Shown: positions 23,460-34,600 of the stretch, piece by piece
Numbering within the stretch: position 1 is the stretch's first letter
Layout of the letters: each line of letters opens with the position of its first letter
NCBI GenBank assembly: GCA_003586115.2
Contig: QVOM02000057.1
Coordinates: 2,052,163 to 2,116,162, forward strand
Reading direction: 5' to 3'
Length of the DNA: 64,000 nt
DNA from: Salvator merianae
Lineage: Eukaryota > Chordata > Lepidosauria > Squamata > Teiidae
Notes under the pieces: generated by a model
What the model was told of the DNA's origin: nothing
The model's database searches: none
The model's input: only the letters and a program-made list of their open reading frames with translations
Translations under genes and position numbers: made by a program

Positions 23460-26400
23460 GGGCCTGCTCTGTACTGCACTACCAGGTGGAGCAAAGTGGG
23501 CTATAGCCCTCCATGGGCCAGGATACTGACCTGTGCAGAAAGGGCCCCAGGGTTCCCTCTTCAGCAGTAGTTGCCAATGCAAACAACTTCATGTGGATGT
23601 ATCAAAAGAACCCTGCCTATCTGCTGACCACAAGGCAACAGCTCTTTGGTGGTGCTCATGAAACACCTCCACAGATACACCTCCTTCATGTATCAAGCCC
23701 CCCCTCATTCAGGGCCCAGATATTTCCTTAAAAAGAAGACTCCACCTCAGAATTTCAAAGCCCTCCTCCGCAGGCTTTTCATTCCGTTTTCGCTCTTAAT
23801 CTGCCAGGACTCAGAACTAAACCTCCACTCTGCTGCATAGCTGAGCTGTGGTTCAGGGACCAACGCTTGCACCCTCGGCCATATCACGGCTTTTCTCCAG
23901 CTGCTTTGGCAGACCAGCTGGTGGAAACGGCCGGTTGAAAATCAGAACCGCCACCGAAGCAACAGATCAATGCATGAAACACAACGGCTGTGTTTAGTTT
24001 GGTAACCTTTGAAGCTTAGAAGGAGATAAAACAGAGATCTTGCCAGGCACAGCAGACTGCTATAACCATCCTCATGGCAACACAGATCGAAGAATCACGA
24101 TAAAAAACTTCCCTCTCTTTAACACACACATATATAGATAAACTTCACATTTTAGCTAACTAACTGTATCCTGTTCTCCAAAGGGGTAGGACATTTGATC
24201 TAGAATAACCCATCTGACTCTACATATGGACATCACCGGACAGTTAATACCAAAATCTGATTGATATACTTAAATTGAAGAAATTAGGGAGAAGCAGACA
24301 AACAACCAAAGGAAGTCCCCCTACTAAAATAAAAAGATCACAAACGGGTAGTGCATAAAAATGCAAAAGATTACCTAACCGTACAGACATAAATTCTTTA
24401 ATATTGACCAATAAACAAGAAGAAAATGAAACCCATATGTGCCACTGCTGTATGTGGGTACTGAAAAATAACTATATAGTCCAAAATAATCCAGGATTCT
24501 CAGCTTGTGTGGAGACAAGACAATGTCCTATAGCAATCTGGGATTTTTCTGCTTCACTATATCCAAAGGCCAGACGCGTTTTGATCCTTCTGGGTCCTGG
24601 GTCTTCGAGGCAACAGGCCATATACAGCTCAACCCCCTGGAAACTGTGGGGAGATCCAGGTTCAAAGGGGCACCAGCCTTGCCAACCCCACAGGGCTGTT
24701 GTGAGGATAAAAACCAGAAAAGGAGACCACCAGGATGGCTGCTCGCTTTCTTCAGCTTTTTGCAAACGGAGGACAGAAATATGTGTCAAATGAAACCTCA
24801 GACCCCTAAAATGTCCAAAATTCTTTTCTAGGCTAGATCTTGCCTAACAAAGCACGAGGACCCTTATTTTGGGGAGGGGCAAGGGAAGTGAAATAGTAAA
24901 TGGTGCTCAGGTGCCAGGGAGAAAGATGCAGACATAGGCAAAATGAGCACGCTTGACCTTCCAGTGACAGATTAATTTGTAAAGTGCGCTGGTTGGTCTC
25001 GATAAACCACGCTCTGAAGTAACTTTTGTGGCTTCAGAGAGGCGCAGAAGGGCTTTTCTTCCTCTACTCCGCAAATCTGGCGTATTGCCTAAGATCCTAC
25101 AGTGCTTGCAACTGGTTTCTCACAATCCCTGGACAGCAAGGCGATGCCACATGGGGTCTTACTGCTTCCACAGAATTTGCCCCTGGTGCGCGGATAATGC
25201 AGCAGAACTCTTGGGCGTCAAAAAGGAAAAGGATTTTGCTCACTGGGGAAGTGTTTGAGAGTTTGGTTGCTTGCCAACAGGTGCCACTGTCTGCAAATAT
25301 GGGCAGGGGAAGCCAGTGCTCAAAACCCGACCTCATAAAACCACAAGATCTCTTTTACGCACAGCAAAGGCAGAAATATTCAGCCCTTCCTTCTCCCAGC
25401 ACTTAAAGGATCCTTTTTTTAAAGGAGGTTTGCCATGGGCAGCTTGCCAGGCAGAGAAACACTTAGTTGCAACTGTTTTTAAACAGGAGAAGTAGAAAGC
25501 ATTTGAAGTTTGGGACTACAGATACATGTAATTTTTTTAACACTTTCTCTTTTCTTCTCTCTCTCTCTCTTTTTCCTTACATGCCTAGAGATCAACTTCA
25601 ACCAAAACCATTTACCTGGCAAGAACTTAGGATTTTAGTAATGGGATTTATCATGGACATAATAGGATTTACCTTGTGCATAAGCGAGATGAAGCACCGA
25701 ATCTGATAAAAGGCACAGAGATCAAATTTTCTACGTGCGTCTAACTGGGGCCCGCAAATGGGTGGCAGAATATTTTCAAAGGGGAAAGTCAGGCATTCTG
25801 TTCATGCTCAGGGGTAACTTCAGAGGGCGATTTAAAAAATGAAAGAGTAGTGCAGCCACTCTTATTCTTTTTTCCCCTTCTCTTTTCTTTTTGCAAGGTT
25901 TATACGTCAGATTTCCCACACAGAATTCATGATGGAGGGCTTTGAAACCTTCCTGCATTATAAATAACTTTAAAATGCTTGCCTTTTTTTTTTTTTTTTT
26001 TTTTGCAAATCCGTGACTTTGGCATCAAAACCAGCTGTTTATCTTTAAAAAAAATAATAAAAAGGAGGTCGGGCATTGCTATGTTATGGCTCCTTCACAA
26101 TTTACAAGATTCCCAATTGTCTTGGCAAATTCAAACCCACACAAACAACAAGGGACCATTTGTTTTGAAACGAAGAAAGTACTCTAAGCTGAGTTAACAA
26201 GCCATAAAATCCATCCCCAGCCTTTAGCATCTAAAATAAAAAAGCAAAAGGAGATGGTGTCTCTGAGCACCTGTAGAGCTGACCTTGCCTTTCGTTCCAA
26301 AGAGATCAAATCAGGATTGGCGACAGTGGAAAAAATGGATTCCAGAAAGGACAGAATTCATGGGAATTTTAAAATAGGCCCACCCTTAATCACAATGAGG

Positions 26401-28680
26401 GCTAGAATCTTTGAGAGGCTACGTAAACTAGCAGCAGGAGGAACCACCTTTAAACACACAGAACTGAGGTTAGCAGAGACCTCGCACAGAAATCTGAGGG
26501 AGGCAAGGGAAAAAAATCTTTTCAGATAGATATATTTAAACTCTCAGGGGAAGATGCAAAAATGCAAAAAGCCCAACACACATACTCCTCTTCAAGAATG
26601 TTCCGGGAAAGCGTGACTGTAGCACAACATGGAAACTTCCGAATGAAATTGACACAAATTGGTTGCAAAACAGGCTCAGTACAACTGGACACATTGTTTT
26701 CCTACCACGGCGAATAACCAACACAAAAAAACTCTCTTCTGAGCTCTGTTATAACCACTACAAAAGACATTATAATCATCTCCTTCGTCCTTATTTTGAA
26801 CACGCTCAAAAAACAGAAGCAGGTTCCCAAGTCAAAATGGAAACACTACCCTAGATTAAAAAAAAAAAATTGCTAGAAACCTTAGCGTAGCAGTTCCCCA
26901 ACGAGGAATAAACATCTAAATTGGAGGACTTTAGGGAAGCTAAAGTGGCAGAATATACAAAGGGCATACATCCTTAAATTCCAATTCTTCACAGGTATAG
27001 AACAGAGAATTAAAATCTGTCCACTTGGGTGTTTGTTTGGCCTTTCCGAAGACCACCCTGCTGTAGGGAGGGAAAACATATTTTAAAAAATGGCAGTATT
27101 AGTACTCAGTTATCTGGCTTTAGGGAATCAGAAATTACTAGATACCTAGGAAGGAAATGGGCTTCCATTCAACGGGCCACTAGGAATCATGGAAAATATC
27201 TGGGATTCGGAGCGCCAATGCAGAAAGCCAGGGACCAGAAAGGAACCAACTCGCTGCGACTTTGCTCAAAAAAAAAAAAAGAGACAACATCCTAGAAAAG
27301 GATGAACTGAGCTCGACAGATACCAGAGCTCAGCTATCGGAAAATCTCCCGATTTTTGCTGCCAGCAAAGCCGGAGGCGGGGAAGATGCTGGGTTTGAAT
27401 TCAGAAGTGAAAAAGGAAGGCCGGGAGACTGTCTGGCAGGTAATTCTGCAGGGAGGCAGAAAAATGGGCTGAAAATTGTGGATGGCTGTTTCTTGGAGGA
27501 GGAGGAAGAACCTGTATTTTGTTTTCCCCCAGCCAGGGCTAGGAGCAGACGCACTCTCCTTTGGTTCTCCCGCTCTGAAGATGCTTTATAAGGGCTAAAG
27601 TGCTCATTAGCGGAAAAAAGGCAGTATTGCCAAGCAGTGAAACCCAGAGTTGCTGAGAAACTGGCTGGGTAGCGTTGGCAGCTCCTCTCTGTCTCAGAGC
27701 AAGATACAATCTCTCTCTCGCTCACCCGCCCCGCAGAGAGTGAGCGAGGGTTTCCCGATTGCCGCTGCGCCGTAACCGCCGCGCAAATGACTTAATTGGG
27801 GCCTTCAGCAGATGGGAGAGACGGTTTTGTCAACAACAGTCCCAAGGGGGCAAAGACAGACCTACAGATTATAGGATAAGCCCCCCCCGCCCAAAGGAAG
27901 CAAGGGGAGGAGAAATTTCTGAAAATACAATCACAGCAAACGGGAGAGGCCTGAGGCTTGAGAGGCAACCTGTTGGGTTTTATGCCCTCAGCAGGACGGC
28001 GTGGGGTAGCTTTGTACCCCAGCCAGGTGGAAACGTGGAGACTTTTTTGTGCGTCTTTCAGAAAGTTCGATTCTGTGGCAGAATTTTGCGCTGTCATTCC
28101 AGCTCTTTCTAGAGTGACCTGGGCTATTGCATTTCGCAGAGCCAAGGCACAGAACAGGTGAGAACTCTGCCCCAAGGTGCTTACAGTAAAATATTATGGA
28201 CCTGTGGGTGGAAAGATATTACCAAGTGAGTCTGGGCAGCCTGAACGTTCACACGGGTCAGCACAGCAAGGGTGGGATGGATCCTGGCAAAGAGAGCAAG
28301 GCCAGACCCTCGCACCCTGCAGACTGAGACCAAAAACGTGAAGAGGGTGATGCTGAAAGAAACGGCAAGTTGGCAGCCGGTTCGAATGCTCCTGAAGTTG
28401 GAACCTCGGTTTCTGGGGGTGCCAGGTCAGAAGTTGGCACTTTTGTCGCTGCCTGATGACTGCTGCCCCTCTTCTGCTAAGAAGCGGAAGCCTTTCTGTG
28501 CATGCAGGATGCATTTCTACTGAGGTCCATTTCTTCCCATATATCGGTCACTCAGCCAGCATAAGGAAGGGGAAAAGGTCCCTCGTGTTATCTTCTTCCC
28601 CCCAAGAAAGGAGAGAGTAATATACGGAGGGAGCACCCCTTCTTAAGAAATCAGCTCTCCCCCCCCACACACACACACCA
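23460..28680. other. No gene recognised; AT-rich with homopolymers
   Basis: The stretch holds poly-T at 25,985-26,004, a pyrimidine tract near 25,540-25,575 and a SINE-like tail around 24,650-24,720 (ccccacagggctgttgtgag). The remainder looks unique and non-coding. Confidence 0.5.
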
Positions 28681-28684
28681 GAAA

Positions 28685-29030
28685 AATGTCAGTCGAAGAT
28701 GCAGAGGTGGCAGGTAGATAACCTGGCTACAGAATCATGGGAGACAGGCTGTAATGCAAGCTGCCTGGAAAGCAGAGGGTTGCTGGTTCGGTTCCCCAGA
28801 CTCTCCCTGAAAGAAGGGGATGGCAAACCACTTCTGTATCTCTGCCAAGAAAACTGCGCAGAGGTGCCCACAGAGCCTGGAAGGGGCTGTAGCTCAGTGG
28901 TAGGACAAACTGCCCAGAAAGCAAAGGTTTGCCGGTTCGATCCCCCACCTCTCCTCAGAAGAAGGCGACGGCAAACCGCTCCTGTATCTTTGCCAAGAAA
29001 ACTGCACAGAAGTGCCCTAGAAGCGCATTT
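28685..29030 (+). mobile_element. Two tandem tRNA-derived SINEs (dimer)
   Basis: The second copy has a clear box A (ggctgtagctcagtggtag near 28,885) and box B (ggttcgatccc near 28,933). The first has ggttcggttccc near 28,785. Both bodies contain ggcaaacc, then ctcctgtatc or ttctgtatc, then gccaagaaaactgc. The head-to-head period is about 150 bases, as in the minus-strand dimer at 1,310-1,592. Confidence 0.85.
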
Positions 29031-29324
29031 AACCAATCGTCAGCCAGAAGTTGGACTCCACTCAGCAACAATACAGAACCAGGACAAATCACAACCTGTG
29101 GAAGCGGGGTGGGGGGATGGGGGGGCAGACTCAATCCAGGAAAAGATCAGGGGTGCTATTTGAGGACAAGGACTTCCAGTAGGCATCACCTGGACAGAAA
29201 CCCATGTCCCCCTCTTTGACATATTGCCCGTAGCTCACAAAAGTACTTGGGACCATTGACCACAAGCTCACTTCTGGACATATTCTTGCTTGGATGGAAA
29301 CAAACAACAGACAGAGAAAGAGAG

Positions 29325-29385
29325 GGACAGAGAGAAAGGAAGGAGGGAAGGAAGGAAGGAGAAAAAGGAGGGCAGGGAGGGAAGA
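29325..29385. repeat. Purine-rich (GGAA/GAGA)n tract
   Basis: Low-complexity polypurine sequence. It gives an artefactual Lys/Glu/Gly-rich frame. Confidence 0.85.
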
Positions 29386-29894
29386 AATCCACTCCATTTC
29401 TCTTTCTCTTGAGCTTCTACCTTCTGCCAAGGGTCCATCCGGGATGGACTACACGCTCATCCTATGCAAGGACCAAAATAAACCCCCAACTCAGCTGCCA
29501 GCCAAAGTCTCCCAAGCCCCCCTTTCTCCCTTTCCTCCGGGATCCTGGAGAGGTAAAAGGGAGACTTCCCCTCCCACCACGGAGGCAAAATGCAACGCCT
29601 TTGGGAGAAGAGAAATCGCAGAGGCATCAACCTGCCTCGAATGTTTCAGAGGGAAGTGTGTGTGGGGGGGGGGCGGGGATTGGGGGGCTGCTTTGGAACC
29701 CCACAGAGGGCTGAGGACCCCCTGGCTGAGTGGGAAGTGGGGGGGGGAATCCCCCAAAATAGTCGGGAGTAATTGGCGCCACTCAAGGAACTTCTACCAA
29801 CTTGGCAGAAGTCGCCCCTTCCACACACACCCCCGCCTAGGGAAAAGACCTTTTCTGGTGCATTTCTGTGCTCCGCTAGATTGCGGGGGGGGGG

Positions 29895-30485
29895 NNNNNN
29901 NNNNNNNNNNNNNNNNNNNNNNNNNNNNNNNNNNNNNNNNNNNNNNNNNNNNNNNNNNNNNNNNNNNNNNNNNNNNNNNNNNNNNNNNNNNNNNNNNNNN
30001 NNNNNNNNNNNNNNNNNNNNNNNNNNNNNNNNNNNNNNNNNNNNNNNNNNNNNNNNNNNNNNNNNNNNNNNNNNNNNNNNNNNNNNNNNNNNNNNNNNNN
30101 NNNNNNNNNNNNNNNNNNNNNNNNNNNNNNNNNNNNNNNNNNNNNNNNNNNNNNNNNNNNNNNNNNNNNNNNNNNNNNNNNNNNNNNNNNNNNNNNNNNN
30201 NNNNNNNNNNNNNNNNNNNNNNNNNNNNNNNNNNNNNNNNNNNNNNNNNNNNNNNNNNNNNNNNNNNNNNNNNNNNNNNNNNNNNNNNNNNNNNNNNNNN
30301 NNNNNNNNNNNNNNNNNNNNNNNNNNNNNNNNNNNNNNNNNNNNNNNNNNNNNNNNNNNNNNNNNNNNNNNNNNNNNNNNNNNNNNNNNNNNNNNNNNNN
30401 NNNNNNNNNNNNNNNNNNNNNNNNNNNNNNNNNNNNNNNNNNNNNNNNNNNNNNNNNNNNNNNNNNNNNNNNNNNNNNNNNNNNN
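29895..30485. other. Assembly gap (591 N)
   Basis: Run of N preceded by a poly-G tract and followed by C-rich CpG-island sequence, a typical drop-out in extreme GC. Frames crossing it are meaningless. Confidence 1.
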
Positions 30486-31130
30486 TCCCCCGCCCCCCCT
30501 GCCCTCTGCCTCTGCTCCTGAAGCCCCCCCGGCCCGGCGGACGCGAACCATCAGCTGCTGCGCTTTGCCTCCCACGCCAACCGGACCTACTTCGCTTTGG
30601 CCCCGCGAGGCGCGGAGATTCAGCGCGCAGGAGGACGAGGACGCGCGACTCTGCCTCCGTACCTCCCGCACCTCCCTCCTTTGGGGGGCAGGAAGAGGAG
30701 AAGAAATGCCCCCCTTTGCCCCCCCCGACCCTGCAACTTCCCCGGGGGGGGCGTCCCCCCTCCGCCTACCTCTGGTGCTGCCCGCGCTCTCCCTCCCGCG
30801 CTTGGCTCCTGGGGGCCCGGTCGGGCTAGCAGCGCTGGGCTCCATGGGGCCAGTCGGCGGCGGGGATCGCGCCCGCGCTTTCGTCGCCTCTCAGCCGCCT
30901 CTCCGGCGGGGCGGCGGGACAGCAGCGGCGCAGCGCTCCGAGCAGAGAGCGAGTCGGGCGGGCGGTTGCGCCTGGCTTGCTGCCCCCCAGCTGGCTGCCT
31001 GGGACGCGGCGGAGCAGGCGAGAGCAGTAGCTGCCCGAAACGGCCTCGCCTGCAGTGGCCCCGCGCGGCCGGCAGGGGCGCTCCGAAGCTGCGACGCCCA
31101 GCAGCCCCTCCCCTGGGACTGACGCGGAAG
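30486..31130. promoter_or_regulatory. CpG island abutting the gap
   Basis: Dense CpG, GC boxes and no AT-rich interruptions. It probably extends left into the gap. A minus-strand ATG near 30,551 runs into the gap with a Gly/Ala/Glu-rich frame, but nothing shows it is translated. It could be the promoter of the RORC first exon or of an unannotated transcript. The strand is undetermined. Confidence 0.65.
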
Positions 31131-31665
31131 GCAGGCGCTCAACCGGTCGAGCGCCTCCTCCCTCCCCCGCGCCGCTTCGGGTCCTGCGTTCCTTCCCGAA
31201 ATCCGAGCCGCAGGCAGGCGTATAACCGGTCGATGGTCTCCGCCCCCAATACAAGCCCTGCCGGCGTCCTTCCAGGCCTGTTTCGCTCTTCTTTCCCCCG
31301 AAGCTGACTCAACAGGCAGGCATTTAACCGGTGGAGTTTCTGTTCCCTGCCCAAATCTCCCCTCTCCATTCCAATTCGCCCTACCTATCTTCTCTGAAGG
31401 TCGGTGAGCAGGCAGACACTCAACTCACCCTCCCTGCTCGGCTCAAATCCTGCCTACACAGTTTTGCCCCTTCCAATACCGTCCTCACTGGCTGCAGATC
31501 TATCCCTATCCATCTACAGCTGGCATAGCAGGCGGGGATTCAACTGGTCGAGCTTTCGGTTCTCCAAAGCACAGACTTACTTCCCTTTGCTTGCATACGC
31601 ACACCTTCGGTCTCCCACAGTAACACTGACCTGCTCCGTGCAACAGGCAGCCACTCAACAGGAGA
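31130..31665 (+). repeat. Diverged tandem array, about six units of 80-120 bp
   Basis: A motif resembling GGCAGGC-N3-TCAACCGGTCGAG recurs near 31,130, 31,213, 31,315, 31,411, 31,531 and 31,646. Units near the CpG island are GC-rich and become progressively AT-richer away from it. Each motif is followed by C/T-rich sequence. No known family is recognised. Confidence 0.55.
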
Positions 31666-31669
31666 AGCC

Positions 31670-34600
31670 GCTAATCGAATCTTCATTTCCTGCATTTTGG
31701 CCTGTCATGCAACACTTCTACCTCCTATTTTACGGGGGTTTTAAAAGAGTTTTGCACTGATTCACTTGCAACAGTCTTACCGGTGAAAATTCCTGGATGG
31801 TATGGGAAGGAACTGATGGTTTCCTGCCCTGAATGCAACATTGTTCAAACTTTGCCACCAGTTTGCCTTTTAACCCTTTCCAGGCAAGCCTCAGGTGCCC
31901 TGTGAACCGCCACCCAAACAAAAAAACAAACAGGTGCAACCTTTGCCCGCTCCCATAAAAGCAGCACAGATATTTTAAGCTTTTTCTCTAGTTGGGTTGC
32001 TGCAGATATTAACAGCTAGGCCAACCGGGTGGGTGGAAAGAATTACACACACAATTACAGACATGAATTACAGACATCTGAAACACCCCCTGAGCTATCC
32101 CTGCCTGCCCGTAAATAAACCTAGAAGAAGGGCAGACTTTTTGTTGCTGCCTTCCTATATTTTCTTGTTCCCTGCTCAGTTTTTCCCCCCTTTCTCTTTT
32201 CACTGGAGTGGCAGCCAGAAATGCAACGGGTGCATCTTCTCACAGTGCCTCCTGTTCTTCCCCACCCCCCTGCTTCTCTTTCATGCACACCCCAATAATA
32301 GCTGAATTACTGCCCCCACGGGAGAGCTCTGGAGTTGGCTGACACCTTAAATGGTCTCAGAAAAATCTTGGACCAAGTCAGGGAAGTCGGAACCCTCAGC
32401 GGCTCTTGGGCCTGACCTACAGGCTGATGCAGGTTGATGGGATTAGATGGGTCACAGAGCTAATCCAGCAGCCGGGCATTTCTTGTGTTCTTCTATCCAG
32501 CAAAGTCAGGGTTATCAATGCCTTGAGGGCAAGAGGGAAGGGGTCTTCCTCTGAGTGACCCTTGGACAGAGCAAGTTGAGGGCTCCAGTCCTGCTGGTGG
32601 ACTTCCTTGTGCCACTGGGAGAGCAGGCTGCAGGTTCCTTCCCTCACTAGCTTTTCTTTTCCTCCTTCCTTCCATTTTTTTTTTCTTTTTAATTTAAATT
32701 CTCTTTTCCTTTCCTCTGGGATCCGCTGGTCCCTGGCCACTCCAAGGAGCAGCACTCGATTAGCCGAGCCTGGGCTCTCCCGGCCGCATTACACAACCGT
32801 TCGCTTTGCTGCCTCGGCGCTGGATCGGGGCCAGCCAAGCGCAGGCTCTGCCCAGTAAACAGAGCCGCACAAGATGCCACGCCGAAGCCGCGTGACTCGC
32901 CCTGTCTGTCACCCGCCCAGCCCCGCCCACGCCTCCTCCATCTCCGCCCCCCTCCCCCCTCCTCCCTGTTCTCACGTGCGGGCGTGCATGGAATTCTTGC
33001 ACTTTGCACCCTGCCTGCTCGCAAAGTGTGCAAACACGGAACAGGTTTGTTGTTGTTGTCGCATGCCAGGCGGCAACTTTGCTAGACACTTGTTCAACAG
33101 CCTTTTGTTTTCTTTTCTTTTTAAACCACTCAAAGGCCTCCTTCCCTGGCCGAAATCGAAAGACCAAGCCGGTTATATAAAGATGGAGAATCCGGGATCC
33201 AGGTCAGGGTTCCCATACCTTTTGATGTATGAAAATTAAAACACACAATCGCACAGTTTATAAACAAGGGTGGTCACTTGGAATCAGGCTAGGGTTCCTA
33301 CACGGTTTCTGCAATAGTTTATATAGTTTATCCTGGGTACATTATTTTCTGCATCCCTAAATCAGAAATTTGCATATCTTTAATACAGCATAACAGCTAT
33401 GTATGAAGGGGGAATTTCAGGCTGCGACTGAGGAGGTTTTAGTTTATATTTTCTCTCTCTCTCTCTCTCTTCTTTTTATCATTGTTTTATTCTGCTTTGT
33501 GCCCTGAAAGTACAGTTTTTCTTAAAAAAAACTATATAAATGGTAGATAAATTATTTCAATAAATAAATAATACAGACAAACCCCTCTGAAATCTCCATT
33601 CTCTTCAAACGTTCAGGTACTATGCGATATTAAAATGCAGGGTGTGGGTTTGAATTGGGGAGGAATATATCCATCTTGGAAGCGTGGAAAGGAAGAGTGA
33701 ATGGTTGGCTTAGGGTTAAGAGCGAACCCTTCCCTCTAGGGTGATGGGAAGCCCTCATTAACATCCCAACTCCTGGGCACACCCAGTCCTGCCCCAGTGA
33801 TAATTACTGTTTACTTGGATTGGTTTTGGGGACACGTGGCAATGGGGTGCCTTGTGGTATTTTGCTTTTGAGGATGGTGTTGGGCTAGAGGCCTTCTTCC
33901 CTTCACCCCCCCCCAAAAGCATGGCTTGCTGTTTTGCAAATGTGGGGGAGCTCTTGAAATGAGAAATCGCAGTCTTGTTCCCTTCCCGGCCTCAGTTTCT
34001 CCCATCCATACTCTGTGAAATGGGTCTAAAAATATTTGCTAGGTGAAATCCTAAATCCCTGTTGCCAAAGGCACAAGGACACAGTGCCTAAAAAAAGGCT
34101 CGAAGCCTGGCAAGTGTCCAGTGTTATTGGTGCCAAAGATGCGTTACGAGGATTGCCAACTGAGCACAGAAACTGCCCTGCCCTGCGCCTCTGCTTTTAT
34201 CTCCAGGAAGCAGAGAAAACAATCACCAGCCAGTAGAAGGCAGAAATACAGGTTAAGAGCATTAGCAGGTCCTACTTTCTTGTGGGATTTGCTGATTTAT
34301 TTATAACATTTCTATCCTGCCTTTCACCTGAAGCCCCAGGATGGCTCACAACCTACGATAAAAACACAGAAAAACTAAAACATATCTAAAATATAACCCT
34401 TTTCCCCTAGCAGGACTACTTGCAGAGGAAACTAGCCATCAAAAGACTGGGTGAAGAGGTATGGTTTTAACCAAGTGCTGAAAACCATAGAACCTTGGCA
34501 CCTGGCGTACCTCCACTGGGAGGGTCTTCCTAAGCAGGAGGCCACCACCAAAAAAGCCCTTTCATGTGCCGTGCATCAATCTCTTGCATTAGTGTTGCCA

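Noticed and set aside
28880..28950. tRNA gene-like sequence
   Set aside because: Box A and B are present, but the sequence continues into a SINE body and occurs as a dimer; it is a retroposon.
29294..31122. Very long frames of 400-500 codons
   Set aside because: They run through 591 N and purine-rich or GC-rich low-complexity sequence; the length is an artefact.
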